A stretch of 64,000 bases of DNA, taken from positions 248,001 to 312,000 of the forward strand of contig OY843611.1 in NCBI GenBank assembly GCA_963692995.1, in the 5' to 3' direction. Positions within the stretch are counted from its first letter, which is position 1, and each line of letters begins with the position of its first letter. Below the pieces are notes generated by a model. That model did not search any database, was not told the origin of the DNA, and saw only the letters and a list, made by a program, of their open reading frames with translations. Positions 25,514 through 34,040 of this stretch are shown here, in pieces. This DNA comes from Bin87 sp963692995 (GTDB lineage Bacteria; Chloroflexota; Dehalococcoidia; Lucifugimonadales; UBA3495). The position numbers were made by a program, and so were the translations under genes.

Positions 25514-26473
25514 CTACACTCGCGCTGCCACCTGGGTGGTGAAGTCTTCCAGATGGCCCAGGGTTTCCTCCAGGTTGCCGTCGGCGCTGAGGCGGGCAAT
25601 GTCCAGGGCCAGGTAGCTGACGCCCATCTCTTCGTACTGGCGGATGTCGCCGGCAATCTGCTCACCGCTGCCGGTGAACTTGGGCCGGTCGGCGCCGGTG
25701 TCCGTGCCGGTGATGCGGTAATCGTGGGTGCGGTAGATGACCTGGATTTCGTCGGGGTTGCGGCCGGCGCGCTCGGCGGCGCGGCGCAGGCGGCCCATGC
25801 TGGCCTGCAAGGCTTCGGGCGTTCCCACCGGAAAGGCGGGATTGTTGCCGATGGGATACCATCCGTCGCACAGGGTGGCGGCGCGTCGGATCGCCGGCCG
25901 GCTCTCGCCGCCCACCCAGAAGGGCGGGTGCGGTTTCTGGATCGGCTTAGGCAGGAACCAGATGTCGGAGAAGCTGACGTACTTCCCCTCGAACTTGGGA
26001 TCCTCCGACGTCCAGAGTTCCTTGAATGCGCGGATATATTCGTCGGTCACGGCGCCGCGTTCGTCGAAGGGCTCGCATCCCACCGCCTCGAACTCCTCGC
26101 GGCACCAGCCCACGCCCACGCCGACGATCAGCCGGCCGCCGGATAGCACGTCCAGTGTGGCCAGCGCCTTGGCCGCCACCAGCGGGTTGCGATGGGGCAC
26201 GATGAGCACCGAGGTCGCCAAGCGGATTTTCTGCGTGCAGCCGGCCATGTAGGCCAGCGCGGTGATCTGCTCCATGGCCTGCCCGGACGCCGAGCCGGGG
26301 AACTCGCCGGTTTCGGTGTAGGGATAGTCGGAGTCGATGTTCCGGGGCACCAGGATGTGGTCGCCCAAGGCGATTGAGTCGAAACCCAGCGCTTCGGCCC
26401 GCTGGGCAATGGTCGCCAGGTTATCGGGAGTGGACAACGGGCCGCGTCCCGGCAGGGTGATTCCGTACTGCAT
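25514..26473 (-). CDS. LLM class F420-dependent oxidoreductase (TIGR03619-like)
   Basis: This 319-residue luciferase-like TIM-barrel protein opens QYGITLPGRGPLST. Superfamily signatures are ALGFDSIALGDHILVPRNID, KIRLATSVLIVPHRNPLVAAK, LSGGRLIVGVGVGWCREEFEAVG and PFWVGGESRPAIRRAATLCDGWYP. It probably uses coenzyme F420 or FMN to oxidise a small organic substrate, not identifiable from sequence. The gene starts the run with the APH-like kinase (29-bp gap). Compare the shorter homologue at 22206, which has lost the NIDSDYPYTETG loop. Confidence 0.93.
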   Translation of the reverse strand: MQYGITLPGRGPLSTPDNLATIAQRAEALGFDSIALGDHILVPRNIDSDYPYTETGEFPGSASGQAMEQITALAYMAGCTQKIRLATSVLIVPHRNPLVAAKALATLDVLSGGRLIVGVGVGWCREEFEAVGCEPFDERGAVTDEYIRAFKELWTSEDPKFEGKYVSFSDIWFLPKPIQKPHPPFWVGGESRPAIRRAATLCDGWYPIGNNPAFPVGTPEALQASMGRLRRAAERAGRNPDEIQVIYRTHDYRITGTDTGADRPKFTGSGEQIAGDIRQYEEMGVSYLALDIARLSADGNLEETLGHLEDFTTQVAARV

Positions 26474-26512
26474 TTCAAGACACCTCGTTTGGTGGGCGGT
26501 GTGATATTGAGC

Positions 26513-27307
26513 CTAGGTCGGCCGGCGGAGCGGCGCCAATCGCTGATCTATCCAGCGCAGGGTTTCCGCATCCAGCGCCGGCCCCGGCGGTGGGCGGTCG
26601 TAGTCGAGGAAGCTGTTGTATCTGGACATACAGTGCATTTGAGCCAATAATCCTCCCAAGTCAACCGTCAACTCAGCGTCGTCGGGTCGCAGCGGCAGCG
26701 GAAACTTGGGCACGGCGTTCTGCATCATAAACGGAAAGAGCAAAGCGCGCGGACGCTGTCTTTCCCGGCTGACCAGAATCCGATAGTGGCAATCGGGGGC
26801 TGAAGTCGCCAACGGCATAGGCTCGCCAGCCCGCAGCAGGTCTATTTCCACCAGGTTGGTCTCTGATTCGAGAAGGTCAGTCCGTTTGCTCAAGTAGTCT
26901 ATCCTTCCCCGGCCCGGCGCTTTGTTGGTGGGGGAGAGAATTTCCAGCACCGTAACGACTTCACCGGAGGCTGCCCGCACTGCCAAGTACGTGACCCGCG
27001 TCGGCAGTGGCGTCATTACCATTATCCCGCCTTCCGGTATTCGCTCTTGGAGCGCAACCTCGCTCGCTTCCTCTCTTTGTGCGCTTATTGATAGGTCGGG
27101 AACTGCGAACCGGAACCGGTCGCCAGCAGACGACGCTTCCCAGATCTCCAATCGTTCTTCGATAGCCAGCCGATAGCCCGTTGGCATTTGCGCCGCCATG
27201 CGCGACCATAACAAGGCTATTAGCTCACTGTGCACTTCCGGCCAAAGACGGGGCTGCTCCAGGTACGGATTCATCCCAGGAAATGGATTGTTGTAATTCA
27301 TCGTCAT
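26513..27307 (-). CDS. DUF4058 family protein
   Basis: This 264-residue protein begins with the DUF4058 hallmark NPFPGMNPYLEQPRLWPEVH, followed by the central YLAVRAASGEVVTVLEILSP and NKAPGRGRIDYLSKR. The family is abundant in Cyanobacteria, Planctomycetes and Chloroflexota, has a nuclease-like core by pattern (E-I-L-S-P with K further on), and has no established role. The start at ATG 27307 (MTMNYN) has GGGAGAG upstream; the frame extends 16 codons further with no better site. It resembles the Uma2 gene in having an E-V/I-x-SP core strand. Confidence 0.88.
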   Translation of the reverse strand: MTMNYNNPFPGMNPYLEQPRLWPEVHSELIALLWSRMAAQMPTGYRLAIEERLEIWEASSAGDRFRFAVPDLSISAQREEASEVALQERIPEGGIMVMTPLPTRVTYLAVRAASGEVVTVLEILSPTNKAPGRGRIDYLSKRTDLLESETNLVEIDLLRAGEPMPLATSAPDCHYRILVSRERQRPRALLFPFMMQNAVPKFPLPLRPDDAELTVDLGGLLAQMHCMSRYNSFLDYDRPPPGPALDAETLRWIDQRLAPLRRPT

Positions 27308-27361
27308 CGCCCGCTCTCCCGGCTGACCGGTCGAGCTAACCCCATGGCGCTCCACCGGATT

Positions 27362-28210
27362 TCAGTGGAACAGGATGCCGCCGTTCACGTTGTAGGATTG
27401 GCCGGTGATCAGGCTGGCGTCCGGTCCGGCCAGGAAGGCCACCAGGTTGGCTACGTCCTGAGGCTCGGCGATGCGGCCCAAGGGAGTCCGGTCTGCGGAG
27501 GACGCCACCACCTGGGCCCGGAACTCCTCTTGGGCAATGCCGCGTTGCGCCGCCTGGTCGCGCTCCCAGTAGCTCATCCGGTCGGTGTTGATGGGGCCGG
27601 GACAGACGGCGTTGACCGTTATGCCGTGGGGCGCCAGGTCCAGGGCCGATGCCTGGGTGAGGCCGATGACGGCGAATTTGCTGGCGGAGTAAGCGGCGCC
27701 GTCGGCGCTGGCCTGCTTGCCGGCGTTGCTGGCGATGTTGACCACCCGTCCGCCGTTGCCCAGCCGAACCATCTCCCGGCCGGCGTGCTTGGTGCACAGG
27801 AAGACGGCAGTGGTGTTGATGGCGAGAAAATGCTGCCAGACCGCCTCGTCCAGCTCGGTGACCGGAACCTTGTCCCGTCCGATGATGGCCCGGGCGTTGT
27901 TCACCATAATGTCCAGGCGGCCGTAGTGGTTCACGGTCTCGGCGACCAGGCCCTCGATAGCATCGCTGTTGGACAGATCGGCGTAGATGGGCAGGGCCGG
28001 CCGGCCCAGGCGGCGAACCTCTTCGGCCACGCTGTCGATGGACTGCCACTCGGCGCGAACTTCCTGCGGCGGCAGGTCTTCAGCGGCTCTGCGGACATCG
28101 GTAATCGCCACGTCGGCGCCCAGCGACGCCAGTTTGAGGGCGGTGGCCCGTCCCACGCCACGCATTCCGCCGGCTCCCGTAATCAACGCAACTTTGCCTT
28201 CCAAACTCAT
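27362..28210 (-). CDS. SDR family NAD(P)-dependent oxidoreductase
   Basis: This 282-residue classical short-chain dehydrogenase/reductase has the cofactor motif TGAGGMRGVGRA (residues about 9-20), the NNAR motif in DIMVNNARAI, the catalytic Ser in RVVNIASNAGK, and Tyr/Lys in AAYSASKFAVIG. The C-terminal VNAVCPGPINTDRM is standard. There is an insert of about 20 residues after the second strand (AEDLPPQEVRAEWQ). The substrate is unknown, with a hydroxyl/keto group likely. ATG 28210 is chosen because GAGGTGA lies upstream; the longer frame to 28261 runs into repeat DNA. Confidence 0.93.
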   Translation of the reverse strand: MSLEGKVALITGAGGMRGVGRATALKLASLGADVAITDVRRAAEDLPPQEVRAEWQSIDSVAEEVRRLGRPALPIYADLSNSDAIEGLVAETVNHYGRLDIMVNNARAIIGRDKVPVTELDEAVWQHFLAINTTAVFLCTKHAGREMVRLGNGGRVVNIASNAGKQASADGAAYSASKFAVIGLTQASALDLAPHGITVNAVCPGPINTDRMSYWERDQAAQRGIAQEEFRAQVVASSADRTPLGRIAEPQDVANLVAFLAGPDASLITGQSYNVNGGILFH

Positions 28211-28222
28211 GCTTATCACCTC

Positions 28223-28283
28223 ATAAGCCAAAAACACCGTATAAGCCAAAAATGCCGTCATTCCCGCGAAAGCGGCAATCCAA
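28223..28283. repeat. Palindromic repeat with two tandem 18-bp units
   Basis: Two units, ATAAGCCAAAAACACCGT (28223-28240) and ATAAGCCAAAAATGCCGT (28241-28258), run straight into a palindrome copy at 28257-28283 (GTCATTCCCGCGAAAGCGGC plus AATCCAA). As at other loci, the tandem units touch the GTCATT arm. Confidence 0.8.
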
Positions 28284-28364
28284 GTGTCCGCCTTTTATTC
28301 CGTTGCAGTAGTTATTCCATTGGAGTAGCTGCGTCGCAGGTCCCCCTTCATCGGCCCGGTACTT

Positions 28365-29804
28365 TTACACCGGAGCGCGGCGGGTATGCCAGTCCGTCGC
28401 TTCCTGGTAGGCATATGCCGCGCGCAGTATCGTGGCCTCGGCAAAGGGCCCGCCGCCCAACTGCAACCCGATGGGGAGTCCGTCTTCCGTGAACCCGCCG
28501 GGTATGGACACGGCTGGCATTCCCGCCAAGGGGTAGCATCCGGTATAGGACCGGCGGAAAAAGAACCGCTGGCGCACATCGTCCGCCGACTCGAAAGGCG
28601 CGGTCAGCGCGTCGTGTCGCGGCGCGGGATAGGGCGCAGTGGGAGAGACCAGTACGTCCACCTGCCCAAAGGCTTCCGCAAACTGACGCCGCAGGAGCGC
28701 CCGGGCTTTCATGGCCCGGTTCTGCGCTTTGGCGGGAACCAGGGCGGCGGACTGCAATCGAGTCCGCGATGCCCGGTCCAGCAACTCCGGCGCGCGACGC
28801 AGCAACCCGTCGCGCGCTCCGGCGCCTTCCGTATCCGCGATGCCCACGAAGATCGCGCCGGCGATTTCCGTCAACGGCAGCGATAGGTCTATCACCTCAG
28901 CGCCCAGCCCGGCCAGCGTTTCCAGCGCCGCGTCGGTAGCGCGCCGCACGTCGCCGTGCATGTCCGGCGAGTTGCAAAGCTCCGTCATGCGCCCTACCCG
29001 CATCCCGCGAATGTCGCCGTCCAGCATCCCCCGGTAATCCGGCACGGGCCGGTGGCTGGTCGTCGGGTCCAACGGGTCGTATCCGGCCACCGCTCCCAGC
29101 ACCAGGGCGCAGTCCTGCACCGTTTTGGTCATGGGCGAAGCGGCGTCCATGAACCAGCACATGGGGGTGATGCCGTGGCGGCTGATGCGGGTGAAGGTGG
29201 GCCGCAATCCGACGGCGTTGCAGTAGGAGGCTGGGCCGCGTCCGCTGCCGCCGGTGTCCTCGCCCACCGAGGCGGCGCACAGGTGGGCGGCCAGGGCCGC
29301 GCCGGAGCCGCTGCTGGACTCCCCCGGAGTGTGTTCCCGCCGCCAGGGGTTCTGCGGCGTGCCGTAGGGCGGATCGGCGGTGCCGCCCATGGCCAGTTCG
29401 CTCAGGTTCAGCTTGCCCAGGAGGATCGCTCCGGCTGCCTTTAACCGCGCCACCACCGTGGCATCTTCCGCCGGCACGTTGTCCGCGTAGGCTCGCGAGC
29501 CGTTGCTGGTGAGGATCCCGTCGGTGTTGAACTGGTCCTTGATTGCCACCGGCGCCCCGAACAGCGCGCCGCCCACCGCTGCGGCGTCGCCACGGCGCAG
29601 CGCCGCGTCCGCCTCCGCCGCCGCTCCCAGCGCTTCCTCTCGGCACACCGTGATATAGGACTTGATTTCGCCATCAATCTCAGCAATGCGCCGCAGATAG
29701 GCGTTCACTGCGTCGGTGGCCGTGAACGCCCCGTCCCGGATGGCCGCCGCAGTGGCCTCGGCGGAAAGGAAAACGATTTCATCGTGGTTGCTGGATGCGG
29801 TCAT
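28365..29804 (-). CDS. Amidase signature enzyme (GatA-like)
   Basis: This 479-residue amidase has a Ser-cisSer-Lys triad. The Lys is in PVAIKDQFNTDG near residue 85, the amidase signature GESSSGSGAALAAHLCAASV supplies the cis-Ser near 160, and VGEDTGGSGRGPASYC supplies the nucleophilic Ser. It hydrolyses an amide or acts as a glutaminase when paired with a GatC/AtzG-like small subunit. Such a gene lies 785 bp upstream at 30590, separated by a MNT-HEPN pair. No GatB is near, so a tRNA role is doubtful; a catabolic amidase is likelier. Its ATG overlaps the MNT stop (TAATG). Confidence 0.92.
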   Translation of the reverse strand: MTASSNHDEIVFLSAEATAAAIRDGAFTATDAVNAYLRRIAEIDGEIKSYITVCREEALGAAAEADAALRRGDAAAVGGALFGAPVAIKDQFNTDGILTSNGSRAYADNVPAEDATVVARLKAAGAILLGKLNLSELAMGGTADPPYGTPQNPWRREHTPGESSSGSGAALAAHLCAASVGEDTGGSGRGPASYCNAVGLRPTFTRISRHGITPMCWFMDAASPMTKTVQDCALVLGAVAGYDPLDPTTSHRPVPDYRGMLDGDIRGMRVGRMTELCNSPDMHGDVRRATDAALETLAGLGAEVIDLSLPLTEIAGAIFVGIADTEGAGARDGLLRRAPELLDRASRTRLQSAALVPAKAQNRAMKARALLRRQFAEAFGQVDVLVSPTAPYPAPRHDALTAPFESADDVRQRFFFRRSYTGCYPLAGMPAVSIPGGFTEDGLPIGLQLGGGPFAEATILRAAYAYQEATDWHTRRAPV

Positions 29805-30121
29805 TAGGCAACTCCGGCGGTTCGGCCCGTCTGGATTACTTCATATTCCTTGTCGATGATCGCCTGAAACGCTGGCGAAACATCGTGCCAGTCCAACACG
29901 TCAACCCGGAATGGCAACGTCGATTCTTGGAAAGCCTCGATCAACCACGCCACGTTCAGCCACCCTAGGGGTGTCGGGCCGGCAACCGCCAAGTCGAGAT
30001 CCGACCACGGCTTGGCCCGACCGGTAACGCGAGAACCAAAGGCTCGCACTTCCCACCTTGGAACGTGTTCGCCAAGTACTCCTTTGATCTCGAACAATTG
30101 CTCGGGTTTCACGTCAATCAT
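29804..30121 (-). CDS. MntA-type nucleotidyltransferase (antitoxin of MNT-HEPN pair)
   Basis: This 105-residue minimal nucleotidyltransferase has the signature AFGSRVTGRAKPWSDLDLAV at residues about 27-46 (G-S-x-x-x-G, then S-D-x-D-L), with a third acidic position in RVDVLDWHDV. In type VII toxin-antitoxin systems, the MNT protein inactivates the partner HEPN RNase by adding AMP to a tyrosine. The gene overlaps the HEPN gene by 8 bp and its stop overlaps the amidase ATG, so all three are coupled. Confidence 0.88.
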   Translation of the reverse strand: MIDVKPEQLFEIKGVLGEHVPRWEVRAFGSRVTGRAKPWSDLDLAVAGPTPLGWLNVAWLIEAFQESTLPFRVDVLDWHDVSPAFQAIIDKEYEVIQTGRTAGVA

Positions 30122-30554
30122 CCCGGGCCTCCAGCGCAGCTAACAACAACCGGGCGGCTTCCAGGAAATTGGGCAACACCGCGTACACCTCGTCAGCGGT
30201 TGCTTCCCGGTAGGTGTGAGATGTAAGGTTCCGCGCTCCGTGATAGCGCATCCAGCAGTCAACGTCGTCAATCAGTCGATTTTCAAATCCCAGCCGGTAA
30301 AGCTCTCGTCGGGTAACGCCATCGCCGGCGTGGGGGTTGACGTTGAGTTCGAGCCAGCGCTTCATAAATTGCCAAGAGAGATCATAAGTGAACTCGAAAT
30401 GCTTTATGACGCCTGATCGCACCACAACGCGGAGGGACGAATCCAAGTCACCCGCCAGCGCCACACCTTCGTTTTCTGCCAAGTACCTACTCAGTCTCAG
30501 GGCTTGGCTCAGGCTGGCAATGGCGTTGCGCAGGCGGTCCAATTCAAGCGGCAT
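30114..30554 (-). CDS. HEPN domain protein, HI0074/HepT-like (toxin partner)
   Basis: This 146-residue helical protein is of the nucleotidyltransferase-substrate-binding (HI0074) family. FEFTYDLSWQFMKRWLE is characteristic of that family. The RNase/AMPylation motif R-x4-H-x-Y is present as RNLTSHTY near residue 108-115. With the overlapping MNT gene it forms a HepT/MntA-type pair that can cut RNA and is silenced by its partner. It lies 35 bp after the GatC-like gene. Confidence 0.88.
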   Translation of the reverse strand: MPLELDRLRNAIASLSQALRLSRYLAENEGVALAGDLDSSLRVVVRSGVIKHFEFTYDLSWQFMKRWLELNVNPHAGDGVTRRELYRLGFENRLIDDVDCWMRYHGARNLTSHTYREATADEVYAVLPNFLEAARLLLAALEARDD

Positions 30555-30589
30555 AAGCGCCTCCCGACGGGTTAGTCAACCCGCTGGCG

Positions 30590-30784
30590 TCAGCCGCCGT
30601 CGGTGTCGGGAAATATCGTGACCGGCTCAACGCCCTCCAGATCCATTTCCCGGAGCCGGTCCAGCTCCTGCATCAGGCTGGCAAAGCGGTTCGCCACCTC
30701 GGGCAGTTCTGCATCATCAATAGAAATCCCTACCAAATCCGCCAGCATCCGCACCTGTTGCTGAGCCAGATTAGCGGTGGGCAT
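30590..30784 (-). CDS. GatC/AtzG-like small amidotransferase subunit
   Basis: The 64-residue protein matches the pattern of GatC and the related DUF4089/AtzG small subunits: VRMLADLVGISIDDAELPEV, then a helix LMQELDRLREMDLEGVEPVT and a short FPDTDGG tail. GatC wraps around GatA and stabilises it, and AtzG does the same for the amidase AtzE. The GatA-like amidase at 28365 is the obvious partner. The protein is shorter than a typical GatC (about 95 residues). The intervening HEPN-MNT pair is unusual. Confidence 0.75.
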   Translation of the reverse strand: MPTANLAQQQVRMLADLVGISIDDAELPEVANRFASLMQELDRLREMDLEGVEPVTIFPDTDGG

Positions 30785-30819
30785 AGCGTATCTCCTACCG
30801 TTTTTGTGCTGTGGTCAGG

Positions 30820-31182
30820 TCAGAGGCTTTCCAGCAGCGCGATGAACTCGGCTGTTTCGCGCTTACCGTCGGCGATTTGCTCGCGACGCGGCGGGCCGCT
30901 GTAAAATCTGGTATGGAACCAGTTTGCGCTCCGGTAATAATTGAGCAAACGCGGAGGAGCGTCTGCATCGTCAATCAGGCGCAGCACGGTTTCCTCCAGC
31001 ATGGCAGGGGAATCGTGCTGCCAACCCTTTTTCTCCGCAACGGCTTGGATAGCGTGGGCGGCGGCTCCCCAAAGTTTGTTGCTGGCTTCTTCCAGTTCGC
31101 CGTTTGCCAGCTCACTATCTACCAGTTCCAGAAAATGCCAGCTTCGTTCAACGTGATATGCCATGAGGTCAGTCGTGGTCAT
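30820..31182 (-). CDS. PaREP1-like (HEPN superfamily) protein, diverged third copy
   Basis: This 120-residue relative of the two proteins at 8197 and 8621 shares LANGELEEASNKLWGAAAHA followed by IQAVAEKKGWQHDS, and a C-terminal RSANWFHTRFYSG that lines up with VANYLHGNFYEDE. It leads the operon with the GatC-like gene (35-bp gap). Start ATG 31182 (MTTTDL) is supported by the matching length of the paralogues and a CGGAG upstream; the longer frame to 31449 would translate repeats. The role is unknown. Confidence 0.78.
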   Translation of the reverse strand: MTTTDLMAYHVERSWHFLELVDSELANGELEEASNKLWGAAAHAIQAVAEKKGWQHDSPAMLEETVLRLIDDADAPPRLLNYYRSANWFHTRFYSGPPRREQIADGKRETAEFIALLESL

Positions 31183-31278
31183 TGTAACCGCTCCGCCGCG
31201 CGAATAGATCCGCTCCGCTGCGCCGTAAAGATTTAATTGACGGCATCGTACCGCAGCGGAGCGGGTCGTGTAAAACCG

Positions 31279-31438
31279 GCGACGCCAAACTGGATTCCCG
31301 CTTTCGCGGGAATGACGGGGTTTGTGCAAAGGGAATGACGGGGTTTGTGCAAAGGGAATGACGGGGTTTGTGCAAAGGGAATGACGGGGTTTGCACAAAT
31401 GGCTTGGCGGGTTTGCACAAATGGCCTGGCGACGCCAA
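31279..31438. repeat. Palindromic repeat with 23-bp tandem array
   Basis: A palindrome copy (31290-31316, CTGGATTCCCGC..., ending GAATGAC) is followed by four 23-bp units starting at 31310, 31333, 31356 and 31379 (GAATGACGGGGTTTGTGCAA plus AGG; the last is diverged). Two 22-bp GTTTGCACAAATGG units come next. The whole is flanked by the direct repeat GCGACGCCAA at 31279-31288 and 31429-31438. Confidence 0.85.
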
Positions 31439-31452
31439 CCGGAGTGCAACTG

Positions 31453-33567
31453 CTACAGCCAGCGTCGGAACCAGTCCGCCATCCGTTGCAGATACGCTTC
31501 CCGCAGGGCCACGTGGCCCGTCCGCAGGAAACCGTGGGAGCAGCCGGGAAACCGCGCCATTTCGACCTCCTTGCCCAAGCGTTTCAGCACCTGGAAATAC
31601 TGTTCGCTCTGTCCGATGGGACACCGAGCGTCGGCCTCGCCGTGCAGCAGCAGCACCGGAGCGCTGACCTGCGGCGCGAAAGTAATCGGCGAACGCTGGA
31701 GCAGGCGGTAGGCCAGGTTGTCCACGCCTTCGGCCAATTCATTCACGATAGATACGGTCTCCGGCGCGCCTCCCGAAGGACGGGCCGACCACTGCGCCTC
31801 GCCGAAGCTGGCCGCGATGTCCGATGTGCCGTACATGCTCCAGAGGTCGATGCACGGCGCGCCGGCCACCGCCGCCTTGAAACGGTCGGTGTGTCCAATG
31901 GCCCAGGCGGTCATATAGCCGCCGTAGCTGTACCCGTGGACGCCGAGCCGTCGGGTGTCCACGTAGTCCCGCCGGCAGACCTCATCCAACGCCGCCATCA
32001 AATCCAGGTAGTCCTCGCCGCCCCAGTCGCCCAGCACCGCGTTGACGAACTCCTCGCCGTAGGTGGAGGAACCGCGTGGGTTCACCGCCAGCGTCACGTA
32101 GCCGGCTCCCGCCAGCGTCTGATGCCACGGCACGAAAGAATCGTAGAACGCTCCATTCGGCCCGCCGTGTATCTCCAGCACCAGCGGATACTTTTGGGCG
32201 GCGTCAAACCCCGGCGGGTGGTACAGCCGGCATTCAATGTCCCATCCGTTGCGGTTGATGCTGAATTTCTCCATATCGACTGCCGGGCGCCGAGCCAGCC
32301 ATTCGTCGTTGTGCGCCGTCAGCCGTCGCCGGGCGGCCCCGGCTCCGTTGGTCTCGACGATATGCAGGTCTCCGGGCGTGGTTGGCCCCGACGCCGCCAC
32401 CACATAACTGCGGGCATTCGCCCCTACCGCCAGCGCCGCGATCAGCTCGCCGCCCGCGGTGATCGCCGCCGGCTCGCTCCGGCTGTCGCCGGCGGGCAGT
32501 TCCCCGGCGGGCAGGTCCAAGGAATACAACCTGGTTTCCCCGCCGGCATCGCCCAGGAATATGATCCGGCCGTCGCTGCCGTTGTCCCCGGCCAACCAGC
32601 GCAGTTCCAGCGGCGGGTAGATGCCGGGATAACCCAGGCAAGGCCGGATGCGGTCGTCGGTCAGCTGTCGGGGCGGGCGGCCCGGCTCCAGCACGTACAG
32701 GTAGGCTTGCCACAAGACCATCAGACCGTTACCGATAGCGCCGGCCGCCAGCAGGCGTTCCCCGTCGGGCGACCAGGCAACGGCAGCGGCATCGGTCAAT
32801 CCTTCCGACCACAGCTCCGGTTCCGGCCGGCGCGCCTCGGCTGAAAAGGTTTCGGGCGCGTCAACGACGTAGATTTCGGCGGCGGCGGTGACGTCACGTT
32901 GGTCAGACCGTCCGGAGATAAAAGCAACCCGATTGCCGCCCGGCGACCAGACCGGGGCGGCATCGTCCCAATCGCCGTCCGTCAGTTGCAGTGCCGCGCC
33001 GGTTTGCGCGTCCACCACAAAAAGGTGGAAATGGCAGTCGCCGCGCCAGCCGATGGCGTCGTGGCGGTAACGGATGCGACGCGCCTCGCGCACTTTGGGT
33101 TCATTCGACGGCGCATCGCCGGCCGCGTCATCCGGGCAGACGTCACTCGGGCCGACGTCCGCCACCGCCACCAGGCGGGATGAGTCGGGCGCCCAGGCGA
33201 ATTCTTGCACGCCGTTGGGCAATTTGGTCAGCTGCCACGCTTCACCGCCGTCCGCTGGCATCAGCCAGACCTGGCGCTTGGCATCGGCAGCATTGGCGGC
33301 GGATCCGTCGGGGCGCAGCAAGGCCAGCGTTGCGCCATCCGGCGAGTAACGCGGCTGCCCGTCCGCGTTGCCCTGAGTGAATGGTTGCGGTTCCGGGATC
33401 GCGTCGTCATCGGCCAAAGTGGCGCGATACACCCGGGATCGGGGCTCGGAAGTCGCGGCGTCTATCCAGGTCAGCACGTAGGCGCACTGCTTTCCATCCG
33501 GCGTGATTGTGGGGCCACCCACGGTGGTAAGGTGGCGAAACAGGTCGGGACCGATGGGTTCCGTCAT
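31453..33567 (-). CDS. S9 family prolyl oligopeptidase-like peptidase
   Basis: This 704-residue protein has an N-terminal beta-propeller of WD40-like/TolB-like blades (DDAAPVWSPGGNRVAFISGR, AVAWSPDGERLLAAG) and a C-terminal alpha/beta hydrolase from about residue 440. The nucleophile is in GVHGYSYGGYMTAWAIG (G-x-S-x-G-G), the Asp in LLHGEADARCPIGQSEQYF, and the His in PGCSHGFLRTG. It probably cleaves acyl-peptides or short peptides in the cytoplasm, as no signal peptide is present. Length is typical of acylaminoacyl-peptidases. Confidence 0.95.
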   Translation of the reverse strand: MTEPIGPDLFRHLTTVGGPTITPDGKQCAYVLTWIDAATSEPRSRVYRATLADDDAIPEPQPFTQGNADGQPRYSPDGATLALLRPDGSAANAADAKRQVWLMPADGGEAWQLTKLPNGVQEFAWAPDSSRLVAVADVGPSDVCPDDAAGDAPSNEPKVREARRIRYRHDAIGWRGDCHFHLFVVDAQTGAALQLTDGDWDDAAPVWSPGGNRVAFISGRSDQRDVTAAAEIYVVDAPETFSAEARRPEPELWSEGLTDAAAVAWSPDGERLLAAGAIGNGLMVLWQAYLYVLEPGRPPRQLTDDRIRPCLGYPGIYPPLELRWLAGDNGSDGRIIFLGDAGGETRLYSLDLPAGELPAGDSRSEPAAITAGGELIAALAVGANARSYVVAASGPTTPGDLHIVETNGAGAARRRLTAHNDEWLARRPAVDMEKFSINRNGWDIECRLYHPPGFDAAQKYPLVLEIHGGPNGAFYDSFVPWHQTLAGAGYVTLAVNPRGSSTYGEEFVNAVLGDWGGEDYLDLMAALDEVCRRDYVDTRRLGVHGYSYGGYMTAWAIGHTDRFKAAVAGAPCIDLWSMYGTSDIAASFGEAQWSARPSGGAPETVSIVNELAEGVDNLAYRLLQRSPITFAPQVSAPVLLLHGEADARCPIGQSEQYFQVLKRLGKEVEMARFPGCSHGFLRTGHVALREAYLQRMADWFRRWL

Positions 33568-33681
33568 GTCGTAGTCTCCTGCCCGTTGGTTGCAAAATCT
33601 CCGAAGCAGCGTCTCCCGCCGTGTAGTTTAGCGTATTCCCCGCCAACTTTACCGGCGCATCTGCCGGATTGGGATCAGTCT

Positions 33682-33839
33682 AGGGCCCGTTTAGAAGCCG
33701 GAAGTCACACCGTCGTTCCTGCGAAAGCAGAACCCAGAAAATCACGGCCAGGGGAAAACCGGCTTTTTGTACTTGCTGGGTTCCCGCTTTCGCGGGAATG
33801 ACGGTGTTTTCAAGACGACGGTGTTTTTGAACGGGCCCT
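33682..33839. mobile_element. MITE-like element containing palindromic repeats
   Basis: Perfect 10-bp terminal inverted repeats AGGGCCCGTT (33682-33691) and AACGGGCCCT (33830-33839) bound a 158-bp non-coding segment. Inside are a degraded palindrome (33712-33737) and an intact inverted one (33776-33802), then two tandem GACGGTGTTTT units. No target duplication is obvious. The 473-bp gap 33568-34040 otherwise holds only the leader of the next gene. Confidence 0.5.
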
Positions 33840-34040
33840 GAAATTAGCCGCAATTTGAAAATTGGGGCGGTGTTTGTGAATGCCCGAAAGGTGCTACGCT
33901 GGCAGTGGTTTGAGCAAATCTACTGACGTTATCCCCGGCAGGTCACGGGCCGCGCTCGGCACACCCTGAGACCCATAAATCGGTATCCAACAAGCTGCAA
34001 CATATAGCGGCAATGTTGCCGGAAGGAGAAGGGAAGCATA

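Noticed and set aside
28365..30784. Complete GatCAB tRNA amidotransferase operon
   Set aside because: No gatB is present, the GatC-like protein is short, and a HEPN/MNT pair intervenes; a catabolic amidase with a small subunit fits better.
31310..31400. Possible CRISPR array
   Set aside because: The 23-bp units are directly adjacent without unique spacers and grow from a palindrome; no cas gene is present.
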